A stretch of DNA of 64,000 nucleotides, from the NCBI RefSeq assembly GCF_011075055.1, contig NC_058146.1, forward strand, positions 496,001 to 560,000. Reading direction: 5' to 3'. A program made the translations under genes and the position numbers. The stretch is from Mangifera indica. Lineage: Eukaryota; Streptophyta; Magnoliopsida; Sapindales; Anacardiaceae. How positions within the stretch are numbered: the stretch's first letter is position 1; each line of letters starts with the position of its first letter. The notes under the pieces are model-generated. The model saw nothing but the letters and a program-made list of their open reading frames with translations, was not told the origin of the DNA and did not search any database. Shown in pieces: positions 35,101 through 48,900 of this stretch.

Positions 35101-38100
35101 GATGCCCGTAATTTGTTGCTTGGTAAAGTAATTCCACTTCGCCTTGGTTACGTAGGTGTTGTGAATCGTAGTCAGGAGGTAACTTCATGATCTTATTGGA
35201 ATAGTGGTGCTACCTAATTTTGTTTTATCTGTTAATTTGTTTATTTTTTATGAAGTTCAGACTGGCTTGTTTTGGCTCATTACAAATTAAATGTAATTTC
35301 ATTTATTAACTTATTTTCCATTTTTTTGAGTTTTTAAACAATACCCGGCCAAATGATGTTGTATGCAATGTACTTTTCTTTTGTGCTATTATTATTTTTT
35401 ACTGTTGCTGCCACTACAAATATTGTAATTGTTTTGACTCTTTTAATTTCTGGCTGTTTTTATTATTATGCTGTTGATTTATTGTAGTTTTCTATTATTA
35501 CCTTTTAATTGTGTCTTCAATCTGTATTATCAGTAGACTATGATTTTTACTGGACTGTTAATTGATCCTCTCAATTCAGGATATAATTCACAATCGAAGT
35601 ATCAAGGATGCACTAGTGGCTGAGGAAAAGTTCTTTCGCAGTCGACCAGTATGACTTTACTACCTTTAGATTTTTATTCACGACTTTGGTGTTGGATGCC
35701 ATTGTGAAGTTGTTCATTCATTATATTGTTTATGCTCAGGTATATAATGGTTTAGCAGATCGTTGTGGTGTTCCTCAGTTAGCAAAAAAATTGAACCAGG
35801 TATAAAATTTGATTCTCTCTCTAAAATCCCAAAATTCTAAATTAACATAATTGGTTATTTTGGATTATATGCTATATTAATGTGTCACTTTCAGAGTCTT
35901 TTATATATGGAAATTTCCTTCCAGAATTTTTTAAATCTAAGTTTAACTCAATTTAGCTTACCCTCTGGCTAGATGGAGTTGGTTGTGTATCGGAATAATA
36001 TAGATGTAGCCCCACACAGGCAGTGTTAATGTTCTTCAAATCCCTTGGTTGAACTATTGTCTTTGCAGATTCTAGTACAACATATCAAGGCCATACTTCC
36101 GGGCCTAAAGTCACGCATAAGCACTGCCCTGGTTTCTGTTGCAAAGGAGCATGCAAGCTATGGAGAAATCACAGAGTCAAAGGTATGTAATGATTTTTTT
36201 GCAGGAGTTTTTCTTTTTTTTGGTAACTGACCATTCGTTCCTTATGTTCAGTTACAAAGACATGAATTCTTCTAAAAGAAAAAGTGGACTCTTAGTCTGG
36301 AATTTTGTGAAAACTTAACTATATTGTTGTATTTGGTACAGTGGCCATTACTTGAGGTTCATTATTTGTTCTTTAATTTCTAGACGTTGACATCTTTGAT
36401 CATGCATAATTTTTTCTCTTACTGTCTTTGACACTGTAGACCTTCATTTCCATTGGCTGATGTATACTATGTGTTTGTACTAATTAGTTCTTGTCAATTT
36501 TTGTATGTTATAGGCTGGTCAGGGAGCTCTACTCCTGAACATTCTTTCTAAATACTCTGAAGGTAGAGTATGTTTATGCCTACTTGAGTTTTTCTGTATA
36601 GGATTCTTTTCTTTCTTTAATAAATGTTTTAACTGTGCTTCTATCTTGTGTTTTACTATATTTTGTTGTGCCTAACCTGACTATTTAGTTGGCAACAGCA
36701 TTTTCTTCAATGGTAGAGGGAAAGAATGAAGAAATGTCAACATCCGAGCTTTCTGGTGGAGCAAGAATACATTATATATTTCAATCAATTTTTGTGAAGA
36801 GTTTAGAGGTGTGCATGGTCATACATGAAATTTTTTTGTTTAATTGGAGTTCGACCCTCCATATTAGAGTTTAATTTATTTGGTTGTCTTCTTTATGTAT
36901 TAGTTCTATTGCAACATTAACTCTTAACTTGAACATTCATTTTTAAGCTATTTATTAGTTCTAGGCTCTATTTCTCTTCTTTAAGTAATGGCTCATTCAG
37001 TTGCTGGTTGGATAGAAAAAGAGAAGCATGACAACCATTTTAATTTTAAATGGTTTTAGATTTTATGTTAATTTTTCTGTCTTCATTTCCCCTACAGTAT
37101 TTTCTGCACTCACATTCTTTATGACATGATTTCATCTAATCTGAATATTATTGTGAAATTGGTAGAATTTGTATTCAAAATACCAAAACTAAGCTCCAGA
37201 ATTACGTTAGATACTGACACTACCTGGAAGAAAATTTTTTGCAGGTGTTGAGGATAGAAACGTTTTAGAAGTTTTTTATTCATATTAGTTGAGATAGGAA
37301 GACAGAAGAAATAGGAGAAGCAGAAGGGATGCTTCACTAGTGGGGTTGTGCATTAATTTTGCAGAACCTTTTTTCTTGTGTCTCAAAAGGGGCACATGTT
37401 AGATTGATCCCTTACTATTTACCTGCATAGAACAAATACTCTTCAATTTTCATTGCCTCATATAATAAGATCCAGCTGGATGAATAGCTGGCAATTTTTT
37501 TCATTGACGTTAGTCGATACACAATGTTAATTAAGGACTTCTTTACAAGTTCTGGTGAATTTGGTCTTGTCTTCAAATTTTTTGCTTCTTTTGTGCTGTC
37601 TTGACCTAATTTTTTGTGCTCTACTTGTTGATGGCTTTTTAACCTTTTTATAGATTTTTTTAAATATCAAGCATATAATAACTCTGTCAAAACAGGGGAA
37701 AAAAAAACTGTGCAAGCTTGTTGCCTCTTTTGTATAATAAGATTTTGTTGGATTTATCTCGTTGGCACTAATAAGTACATTTTGGGTTTAGTCTGTAGTG
37801 CTAATTTTTCAACTGCTATTAACTGTGGGTCTGATGTGCTTAATTACCAATGCAGGAAGTTGATCCATGTGAGGACTTGACGGATGATGATATTCGGACT
37901 GCCATTCATAATGCAACTGGTCCTAAGTCTGCACTATTTGTACCAGAAGTAGGATTTATGAGTTATTTCTAAGTTTAATTAATCCCTTCCTGTTCTAGTT
38001 TTGTCTTCCTGAAGAACCATATATAATTATTACTTTAGATTAGACAAGGAATATTCTATCACATTATTGAGTTGTTTTATTCTTACTTGTATATAGGTAC

Positions 38101-41100
38101 CATTTGAAGTTCTTGTTCGAAGGCAAATTGTGCGTTTGTTAGATCCAAGTCTTCAGTGTGCCAGGTTTATATATGATGAGTTGATAAAGGTAGAGCATTG
38201 CTTACATGCTGTATTTGTGTTCTTGCAGCACCGCTGTTTGCAGCTGCAAATGTCCTGATAAAATTAATTCTCCTTCCAGATTAGCCACCGCTGCCTTGTG
38301 AATGAACTGCAACGCTTTCCTGTTCTCAGAAAGCGTATGGATGAAGTTATTGGGAACTTTCTGCGTGAAGGCCTTGAACCCTCCGAAACAATGATTGGAC
38401 ACATTATTGAAATGGAGGTATACTGAAACCAGGATTACTTGAAATCTGATTGTTTCGTGCTTCTAAACTTTTATATACTGATGGTTAATTATTTTATCCC
38501 TTTTGATTAGGGGCATTGTAATTCCCTGTTCAAATAAAACAAACTGGGGAAATACCAACAACTTAAATTTTCATTGATATCCTTTGTCACTAGAGTTAGT
38601 TGACTGTGGACTATCCTGTCTAACCACGTCTTGAAACAGTTTTTAATTTTAGTTATGAGTGTGTGATTTTCACTGTTGGCTGGTTCTTGAATTTTCTACT
38701 TGAGTCAGAGTCACTGTGCAAGTTAAAATTCTTAATCTAAAACATCTACATATGTACTTAAGGACTCAATCCTTCTAAAGTACATCGTTAATTTTCTCAT
38801 TGCTGTTATGATGTCCATAATACCTGTGATTGATATGATTTTTTCCATTTTTCAAACAATGCTTTCATTAGGATCATCAGTTCCCTGCAATATTTGTTTT
38901 GGACATAATTGTTGTGTTTTGCAAAATCAAACATTTTAATTTTGCTGTCTGTGTTTGCATGTTTTTTCCTTGCCTGCCGTGGTTATTTTTATTCATTTTT
39001 AATTTTAACTTTATCTGTGCTTTTTAACATGTCTGGTCTGATACTAATGTTTCACAAACTTTATTTATCTTTGCTTTTCAAATACTTGTAGAGATTTAAA
39101 ATATAAGCATTTCAAATTTGCAGATGGACTATATAAATACTTCCCATCCAAATTTTGTTGGTGGAAGTAAGGCTGTTGAGATTGCTCTGCAACAGGTTAA
39201 GTCTACTAAGATTCCTCTACCACTAGGGAGGCCAAAGGTAATTCCAATTATACACAGTGGTTATTTGTTATTTTGTTTGCATATTTGGTGAAGTTTTTGC
39301 TTAGTCAGATCATTTATAATCTTTATCGTTTCCCCTACTTCTGTCTTTTGGCGATTAGGATGGTGTGGAGTCTGATAAGGCACCAACATCCGAAAGAAGC
39401 TTAAAGTCTCGAGCTATTCTTGCAAGACAAGCTAATGGAATTGTGGCTGATCAGGTCTGGAAAACTTTGATTTTGCTCTGTGATCAATCATCCTAATTCT
39501 CTCTATCTTCCCCAGTAAATGTTTGTTTAGTTCTAATATCTGTAACTGGTTTAGATGTTGAGAAGCAGTTTTAAAATGTCAATCATCAATTAGTGTATAT
39601 TTTGTCTGATTAATCATTGGATTGCTTACAGGGAGTTCGGCCGACGGCGGATGTTGAAAAGGCTGCATCCTCTGGTAATAATCTTGCTTGAAAAAATTTC
39701 ACTTTCATCATTTTCTGAGTCAATTCTTCTACACTCTCATGAAGCACTAGATTATAAGTTGTGAGCAATATTATGATTTATCAGGAAATACAAGTGGTAC
39801 AAGCTGGGGGATTTCATCAATTTTTGGTGGAAGTGATAGTCGCACACCTGCTACTAAAGAGAGCTCAACAAACAAGCAATACAGTGAACCCATTCAGAGC
39901 ATGGACCAAGCTTTCTCTATGATCCATCTGAGAGAGGTAATTTGAGGTTATCTGTCCAGGAGCAACTGGACTTAGCAAATGTGTTTCCATTTAATACATA
40001 CATATGGTTATATATTTTTGGAATACATACTGACAAGCATCTGTTTGATATATTTTTAAGCCCCCAACTGTGTTGAGGCCTTCAGAAAGCCATTCAGAGC
40101 AGGAGTCTATTGAAATTGTTGTAACAAAATTGCTATTGAGATCATACTACGACATTGTTAGGAAGAATATTGAGGATTCTGTACCTAAAGCAATTATGCA
40201 TTTCCTGGTAATTAAACTGTTATCTATTTGACATCTTTTACTTCTTTCCATGCACCTATTCTGTTTTTCATGCCTCTGCCAAATGTTGAGACAAACTGTT
40301 GAAGTATGATTGAATTTTAATGAGCATCTCCCGAATTCTAGTGGCCAAAATAAACTTCTTTTCTCAGGATGAAGTAGTTGTGCATTTATATGGTTTGGGT
40401 GGGGATGAAAAGCAACATGTGCCAATGAAGACATTATACATTTCGTAGGCTTGTGTTAGTTCATGAATTTTTTCTTTAGTCATTTATAGTCCAATGGATA
40501 GGATACACATAACTTGGTTCTTTACTGGTCTGTTCTAAAATGAATTGATGTTAGCTTCAAAGCCTGCTGTTGCCTGCTTTTACATTTGATAGTTATTTTG
40601 AATCTAATGTGGCGGCTATGTCTTGTGGATAATTATTATTATGATGTTCTTTATTTGCGTTTTTGACTCTGATATTTGTTTTGAAACTTCCTTGAGTCAT
40701 AGCTTATTACACAGATATTGACATTTCTTTTTCTGTAATTGATTTATATCTCCAGGTGAACCATACAAAACGTGAGCTGCATAATGTCTTTATTAAAAAG
40801 CTTTACAGGTGACTCTGATCAAAACCATGTCTTCTTTTTGTCTCTCCCTGTCCCTACTCTTCCTTATCTTCTTTCAACTTCTTGAGTTATCTAATTGTTT
40901 GTCCCTTTCTTAATAATTGATTTCTTTGCATCTAATGTTCCAATGCAGAGAGAACCTGTTTGAAGAGATGTTGCAGGAGCCTGATGAGGTAGCAACGAAG
41001 AGAAAGCGCACTCGAGAAACACTCCGGGTTCTTCAACAAGCTTTCCGGGTATGTTTGAACACATTCCTCTCAATGTTAAAAACCTGTAACTGGCTTTCCT

Positions 41101-42054
41101 TCTCAAGCTTTGGTTCTTCGGCGCACATCTGTATTCTGCTTTCCTTTGACTGGGTAAAATTAAGATTTTATTTTGATTTTCTGGTGGACATTAAACAAAT
41201 CAATAAAATTATGCATACTCACTTTGAGTATATAAATAGGTATACATTTTTGTATGTTATCATGTGATTGGTGATTTTGAATTAAGGATAAAATAACACC
41301 CAATCATATATAACACATAAATGTGTATCATTTGTGTATTCATAATTGGTATGCATAGTATTGCTCTAAACAAATTATGGTGGGAACTTGAAGATTGAAA
41401 TTATTATCCTGTGGGACTTCCCTGATTATGTATTGATTTTTATTCTTTCCAATAGACTTTGGATGAATTGCCATTGGAAGCTGAATCAGTTGAGAGGGGA
41501 TACAATATGGGTGCCGATCCAACGGGATTGCCAAAGATCCATGGACTACCGACATCATCAATGTATACTACTAGCAGTGGTTCCAATGATTCCTACTCAG
41601 CGTCTCCAAAAACCTCAAGTCCAGGAAGTCATCTCACTCAGGTGAGCTACACTCACATTATGCTACTACTGATTCCAACGGAAATGGTCGTATGTTCATG
41701 CCAGGTTCCTATCCTACAGTTGATTTGTAAGCCATTTGAATGTCGGTGTCTTTCTGAAAGTCTCTTCCTTTGATTGCACCATTTGGTTAATCCCCCAAGA
41801 CCATGGAAATTTCCCATAAAGTGGTTGATGATAATGTCTCACTTGCAATGTATGAGTCAGTTTCATTTGATTTCGTCTTAGTCACTTTCATATTTATAAT
41901 AGGGTTATAAGTGCATCGTTTACAAAGCTCTGGAGACAATAACAGGGGCAAATGACCCCTTAATTTGCCACATGCTATAGTTTTCAATATATATTTTTTA
42001 TGGGGAAGGTTTTGCTTGTCCCTTTTTTGAGGATCGATTACATGTTTTCAGTGA
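32144..42054 (+). CDS. DRP3: Dynamin-related protein of the DRP3 class (organelle fission GTPase)
   Basis: Twenty coding exons were traced: 32144-32497, 34575-34857, 34941-34969, 35077-35178, 35580-35648, 35740-35799, 36069-36182, 36514-36562, 36699-36808, 37856-37948, 38097-38189, 38280-38417, 39124-39237, 39359-39454, 39632-39674, 39785-39936, 40061-40207, 40756-40808, 40949-41048 and 41456-41641, 795 residues in all. The GTPase domain has G1 GSQSSGKS (52-59), G3 DLPG (152-155) and G4 TKLD (221-224). Middle and GED domains (about 648-740) follow. There is no PH or proline-rich domain, as in Drp1/Dnm1. DRP3 proteins assemble on mitochondria and peroxisomes and constrict them. The 3' end is unsettled: exon 20 ends at a strong donor (CAG/GTGAGC), and a candidate acceptor at 42051 is followed at once by TGA. 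Unspliced reading would stop at 41773. Confidence 0.93.
41228..41368. repeat. Fold-back MITE-like element, copy 11 (DRP3 intron 19)
   Basis: tatcatgtgattggtgattt and the inverted aacacccaatcatatataac surround gaattaaggataaaat. The outer words (ggtatacatttttgt; cataattggtatgcat) are also inverted. Confidence 0.6.
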
Positions 42055-42757
42055 ATTTTGGAAGCTGAGATTATTGTTCGTTAGCTTTATCAGTATTAGT
42101 ATTTTGGTTCATGATGTTGATATGAGGAAGCATTGTATCTAATTGGATGTGCAAGTGGCATATTTCATGGATGATAGCTGTTTGGATCAATTGAATATTT
42201 GGCATTCATTCCTTGTAATAAAAATTTGATTGGATGTTGAATGCCTTGTTCCTTATGAAATTGCCTTCAAATCTTCAAATCAGGGGTTGGATTCAACCTC
42301 GACCAGACATGTCAAGGCCGGCCCAAATGGCATGTGATGGTATAGCCCGCGAAGGTCCACAATCCCTCAACAAAACTATTTATTTTGTTAGTAGAAATAT
42401 TAATTTTATTGACAATATTTTTTATCTGGTTAATGACCTTTTTGATGATATATGCATGATCAGTTTAAATTTGACATAATAAAATCGAATTGAACTTAAA
42501 CTAATTCATATTCTCATTTGATTAGTTTGAATCCAATTTTAGGTATTTAAATGAAGGCATGGAACAATATGATATATTTTTTCTTTAATGGCGATCTGAA
42601 TGCAGCCATCTTCGATTTAAAATTGGTTATGCTTATAAGACATACAGTGATCAAAAGCCCATTCTAACCATGGAAAAAGTAAACAAAGCAAAGACACAAT
42701 CATGTTTGTCTTTGTTAGCATTTTACTGACATTCTGTGATCAGAATCAGACTTGATT
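42055..42757. other. Convergent intergenic region, DRP3 and bHLH genes
   Basis: This holds the 3' flanks of two convergent genes. A GC-richer patch at about 42290-42360 (gtcaaggccggcccaaatgg) looks like a degenerate repeat rather than a gene. The boundary on the left depends on the unsettled DRP3 3' end. Confidence 0.4.
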
Positions 42758-44606
42758 TTAACAGCTACTTATGGGTTGAACGGCTGCACATTCTGTGTCC
42801 ATAACCTCGATGAGCTTATCAGCTATGGCACCAGCATAAACAGTAGAACCTTGGAATATCTGCAATCAAAATTACAAATATATTTATCATAAAACTGATG
42901 GCATCTTTTTTTTTATTAAAGACACTCAACTTGTCTATTAAAAAAAGATCAATTCTAATTGTATTTATTTGATAACTTGGATAACAAATATCAAAAGTTT
43001 AGTTTTTTCTATCCAAAATTTAATCCATTTAATAATAAAATATAAAAATTCAGTCACTTTAATAATAAAAGTTTGCTTTCATCTAGATCGAATAGATTGA
43101 ACTTTCAGATTTTTTATTAAATAAATCAAAATTTAAAATTTTTAGTAAAAAAATCTAAAATTTCAATTAAAAAAAATCTAATAGTAAAATCCTTTCAAGA
43201 GAAAATCCTAAAATTCACGAAAAAAGTGATAATTCCATCCATGATAATGTTGTTATCCCTGAATGTGCAAGGAGAAGATGACCACCTTTGTGTTAAAGAG
43301 AAAGCTGCAGTGATTGCCAATGTGGCCACCGGCGACATGGTGGAGATCCAAGTGAAGCTCGTCAATGACCTTGGAAACATTCAACAAACAGTCCCTCTTC
43401 TTTCTTTGAAGGAGAGTGATGGTTACTTGGTCATCAATGATTCGAACATCAACCTCCGTATTCTTGGATTTTTTCTGAATCCAGGAGCATCTTAAAGCTC
43501 CATTATTATGGAACTGCACTGGGGCATCGTCTGGATCTGTTTTGTGCCTCTTCATGCGGCTCTCTCTGCCTCCCGATCTTTTCTTGTCCACCAGTTGTTT
43601 GAGCTCGTCGACCTCTCTAAGAAGCCCTTTGATGTAGTCAATGGCATCTCCGACGATCGAGGCCCTATCGGACTTTTGAGGCATGTAAAATCATCAGTTA
43701 TGGGATTAACAGATTGTATTTTAATAAAACATAGAACTTTTTACTCCAATGAAAAAAATCACAAAAGCTCTAAAAAATAAAAAACCAATAACACCCCTTA
43801 ATAGTTCCTTGCCATTCTATCATGGTCTCTTCACTATTTGAGATTACCCCATCTAAAAGTGAAGCAGTGAAGCACCCTACTTTACTACTTTCCTGACAAG
43901 ATTCAAGACACAATCCTCACAACACTTGCGTTGAAAATAATTGAAGTGAGGGAGAAAGGTGTACCTTGGTAGGGTTAGGAACCAAATTGGCCAAGGCTTT
44001 GAACCTATCATTCAAGTTTACTCGCCTTTCCCGCTCAGTAAGCTTAGTTTTCTTGCTGGCTTCCCCACTGAACTCCAGCATCCCTCCTTCATCTTCGTAC
44101 ACCGTTCCTCCGCTTGAATCTCTTGAGCTTGGCAGGCCATAGCCGCGGGGTGCAGATTGGAACAACTCCCCGAGCAAAGGAGGCTGTGGGGGCAGGTTAA
44201 GATGATACAAAACTGATGCGCTATCTGAGGCTGGGAGGTCAGCGATAAAGCTCAAACCAGTACTGTCAATGGATGGATTTGGAAGCAAGTGAAAGGAACT
44301 GAGAAGGTCTTGTTTTTGTTGTGGGTCGTCTTGAAGCTGATCAAATGAAAGAAGCTGATCTGGGTGGTCAACTAGTTGTTGCATAAAAAGGTTACTGAAG
44401 GCCAGATGGTTTTGAAGCTCCAGGTCCATATCCATGTCCATGTCGATGTCCATGGTGGAAACAGCTGCTGCTTCTTGTTGGTGGTGATCATAAGGGAGTT
44501 GCTGAGCAGAAAGGTTCAAGTTCTGGTCCACAGCTTGAGGAAACCCATCAGCTGCAGCCTCCACCACGGAGTTATTAGGATCAAAGCAACCACTTTTCTC
44601 ATACAT
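42758..44606 (-). CDS. bHLH transcription factor of the bHLH10/89/91 (tapetum) group
   Basis: Three exons, 43965-44606, 43286-43672 and 42758-42859, encode 376 residues. The bHLH domain spans about 188-247: basic region TERERRVNLNDRF, first helix FKALANLVPN, an intron exactly after PNPTK, then SDRASIVGDAIDYIKGLLRE and DELKQLVDKKR. The C-terminal part (VDVRIIDDQVTITLLQRK) has an ACT-like fold pattern typical of the subfamily. The N-terminal half is acidic, Gln-rich and Asp-Met-rich (DIDMDMDMDLEL), likely an activation region. The domain and the opening MYEKSGCFDPN resemble Arabidopsis bHLH10/89/91, which act redundantly with DYT1 in anther tapetum development. The ATG at 44604-44606 was preferred over one 51 bases upstream because of that conserved opening. 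The exon 2 acceptor (CAAAAG) lacks a pyrimidine tract directly beside it. Confidence 0.9.
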
Positions 44607-45919
44607 TTTAGAATATTTTTTCGATCTCTGCAGTATCAGATTACTTGGGAAAAACAATTATAGTATAAAGGAAAGAGTGAACTGAATGTGAGTGATTGTG
44701 TTTGGAATAATGCAGACATTATCTAAACAGACTTACTTTCTTTGCTTCTTTGTGATGGATTTTCTTTCTTTTTCTACAGTTTGTTACGCAGATTCCTAGC
44801 TATGGCCCCACTGGACTGTCCTTTCACTTGCTTCTCAGAACCACTTTAAAACCAAAGCGAATGCGATTGTCTCAAGGTTAAATTTGGCGACTCCAAATTA
44901 CAATTCAACTTTCGGGTCATGCTAATTCAGTAATGATCATACCATTTATTTATTTAATCAATGATCAATCTAATCCATGTCAACAGTCAAACTTATTCTA
45001 CCCATCAAATAATATTTATAGGATGAATCATATTGAATTACAATTTAACCATCAAGTTAAAATGATTTGATAATATCAGTCTTATTTATTTAATCAATAA
45101 TCAATCTAATTCAAATTAAAGCTATCAAATTGGATTTGATTAAGGATTAAACCAAATAAATCATGCAGCTCAAACCGAACATTTGACCGAGTCTAAAAAC
45201 ATAGCGCCTTATTGGGTTTTTTTATGTACCTTTGGAGTATTCAACTATTTGTGATTCGAATGAGACTATGTTAGTTTAGGTGGGAGGTGTACATGAGTGT
45301 GTGTTTGTGTAGACCCCATCTCAAACTACCTAATCTTGGAAGATGCCATTTCTTAGTATGATATGGTTTGTGCTTGACTGGAGTCAGAATCAGTAACTTT
45401 AACAGGGGCTTGCAATGGCCCAAAGCTGCAAATAACAACTACCAAAACAGGACACCGAGTCTTTTTTTTTTTTCTTTTGACTGCGTTTTAAGTTTTTTTT
45501 TTTTTTTTTTTTTTTTCCCATGGATAAAACTTTGGATGTGCTTTTAGGTTGAGCGGCAAAAGTGGAATACCCAAAAAAACAAAGAAGGTATAAATTTGAA
45601 ATCGGTTAACTACATATCAAAATTAAACTTTTCATTCATCTAGTTATAAAAAAAATTTATTACATCTTGAGTGCTTCCAAATTTTGTTTAAGATTCTCAA
45701 AATTTTTTGAGAAAGTTGGAATACAAAATTCATCCCATTAAAGCCAAAAAGAAGGATAAATACATTCATTCCAAATATACATGTATTTCCTATTCATAAA
45801 CAAGAAAATGTGGTAGACTAATGTGAACAATGTAACTAATACTACTACAAACCCTTCTATACTAACCCTAAAGCCAAGTCAACTACTTGGTTGAACAGGT
45901 AATTAGGGTTTAATAATGT
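44607..45919. promoter_or_regulatory. Upstream region of the bHLH gene; 3' flank of the second ALDH6 gene
   Basis: It holds the bHLH promoter on the minus strand. TTCGAA-type degenerate repeats lie at 44880-45190. A run of about 28 T sits at 45491-45518, preceded by another T-rich run at 45463. No gene was recognised. Confidence 0.45.
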
Positions 45920-48900
45920 CTACTTATTTTGACCTCTATGAACTTGGAGTTGCAGAAATTCTCCATGGCTATTTGAAGTTGGCATTTGCATACTTGTTGA
46001 GTCATTGCTTACTAAATCCTTCCATTGCTGTGTCACTGTTTTAGTCTGGGTGTAAAACTGAATCCCAACCTTGCCTGCAACTCAAACAGTTTTCCAACTT
46101 CAGAAATTTTATTTGACAAACATTACAGGAAAGATTTGTAAACACGTAAAATTAAATAGCAACAGAAGGAACAACTGTTAACCATCAAAATTGAGATCAC
46201 CGGAGAAACTTGTTCTGGAGCTACTAAAGGAGGAAAAGGGTGGCAGTTGCGAAACAGGTACATTTATGCCAACCTGAGTCGAAACCAAATCATGTCAATG
46301 AATCATTGCCCATCTCTCAATTCCTAGGGCTAAAACAATTGTATGGAGAGCTCAGAATTAATTACATCACATGACCATCACTTAGTAAACAAAATCATAA
46401 TAGTCAAATAGCGTATTGTATCATATATCAAAAAGCTAAATTCTATTGCATATCGTATTATAGAATACGTCTTTGAAAAAAATCAATTGCCACATCATTA
46501 ACTTGAAAAATATCACCAACATCCAAAATTCTAAAATTTCTCAAATACACCATGACAAATCATTACTTCTTTAAAAAGATGTGTTGGTCCATATCAATAA
46601 AATTATCGATACGTATTGTATTGTAGTATACACCCACTGCATCGCAGCAATTTTCGATACACCTTAAAATGTGCATTGTTTTTTATTTGCATCGTATAAT
46701 ATGCATCGTATATTGTACTATACACACAACAATGGAAAAAACACATAAAAATATTAGCAGTGGACAAAATAAAATGCATGAGCCCCAACACAAACCCAAA
46801 GAGGTTTAGCGTTCCAAATTTTCATATTTCTATTGCAGACAAAAGCAGTCTAAGAATAACTGTAAAGGGTTGGCTTACCTGTCCAACCTGAATCTCAGAC
46901 TGAAATTTCCTAGCAGCAACACTGGATGTGGTAAATATAGAAGCTCCATTGGCATATCTGTAAGAGGCTAACATAGAAGAAATAAATTAAAATGATCTAC
47001 AGATTCTATGTTAATAAGGTCAAGAAAATTCAAAATTTAGCATTACCGATTTCTATTCACAATCTCTATGGCATCATCTATGCTGTCAGCCTGACAAGCA
47101 AAAATGTCTGACTTAAGATTTTCATAGTAACCGAAGACCAACATGGACCCATGAAGAAAGACACAAATGGCAAACCTTCATACAAAGAAGAATTGGACCA
47201 AAAATTTCCTCCTGCACAAACCATTGAAATAGAAGGAAACAAAATGCATCATAGGGTCCAGAACTGGACCATCTTCTTACATTATAAATCATATCTTAGC
47301 CAAGGTTCATTTTCAGAACATGATATAGAATACCTTGTAACACACCATATCAATTGTAACATCGGATAATATGGTTGGACCCATGAAGTTACCATGCTCA
47401 TAACCTGGAACCTATGGGTCAATTCAAAACAAAAATTATGTAAGTCATCTTGGATGTTTTGTTTGAGTCAGATAACGGGCAAATAAAAATGTACACAATT
47501 TTATTCCAGATGGACGAGACACTCTAATCTACAAGCTGATAATTGTATCCATCAGTGAGATAATGTCTACTGATCACTATGATGACAATCTCTTGACTGC
47601 TATGGCGATAAATGCCTGTCCAGCAATAGATATCCATGAACACACTAATTGATAATTGTTGTAACACCTTGTTGTGAATTGACTCCAAATGAAAACAAAC
47701 CAGGTTTTTTTTTTTTTAAATTTGTTCAGGATTAAATCAGTTTATCCAGAAATGTTTCAGAGAATAATTCAGAAGTTTTTGTTTTTAAGATCTTAAAATT
47801 TTCACTTCTACATAAATAAATATTGAACAAACAACTCGACTAGATAAGGTTCCGCAAAGTAACTGCTTAAGAAAAACAGATACCAATACATTTCTCCCAT
47901 CAAGCAATAGTTTTGCACCGCCTTCAAAATCTGCTTGGATCAATCTGCACATCCTTTCCTTCACCTGTAAAGTTACAATAGCCTCAAATCACCATAGTAT
48001 TATCAGTGAAGATAGAAACAATTAAAAGGTGAATATTAAAAAAAGCAAAGTGCATACACCCAAAAATGCAACCGCTAAACCTTAAACGGTGACTAGAATG
48101 ATCAACATAGGAAAAATTAATTATTTTTTTATTAGACAGGCAACAAGAAGCAATTTTTATTAAAGTATTATGACATAGTGAAACAACAATCTACTTAAAA
48201 AACCAAACAAATACAAGAAATAAAAATTCAAAGAACACCAATCATAGACTACAATGGCCTCCCAATCTTCATAGATCAAGAAAAGAAGACTTCATGAATG
48301 CACCTGCTTTTAAGAATCAGAAAAGGTGGGAAGTAATTTGAATTAAAAGAGGTCCATAAACTCTGGTTCTTCTCCTTGAGAATTGGCAGGGATAATTATC
48401 GATAAAATGCTTATCCATGAGTGTACCTGCTTGCTAATTACTGGACCAAGGTGTGCATCAGGTTCAGTTCCTGCTGTTACTTTGAGTGCTTTGGCATGTT
48501 CCACTAGTTTATCTTCCCTGGCAAAAATGTCATAAAGAAACTCTTAATACATGCCAAATCATGCGTATCATTGAATTCACATACAAAATATATTATTACT
48601 GATTTAGGGTCTCCACAAAGTGGACCTGAGTCCTGTCAAATCTTAAAACATCTTTTTTTATGGATGAAAAACCACAAAGACAAGACACGTTAACAAGGAA
48701 GACAAGCATACCATGGACTTAAGCTTCCAACAAAGATGACTGTGCTGAGTGCCATGCACTTTTGTCCTCCACCACCAAACCCAGCAGCAACTAGGGCATT
48801 CAAAGTAGCATCCATATTTGCATCAGGCATGACAACTGCATGGTTTTTGGAACCAATATTGCACTGAAGAAAGCAGTAAGCTAGTTAATTCTAGGCTATA

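Noticed and set aside
43226..43780. Plus-strand open frames across bHLH exon 2
   Set aside because: They overlap a well-conserved bHLH exon on the minus strand and have no homology I can recognise.
45463..45518. Long T runs considered as the poly(A) tail of a retroposed gene
   Set aside because: No intronless gene copy or target duplication was seen beside them; they are most simply homopolymer runs.
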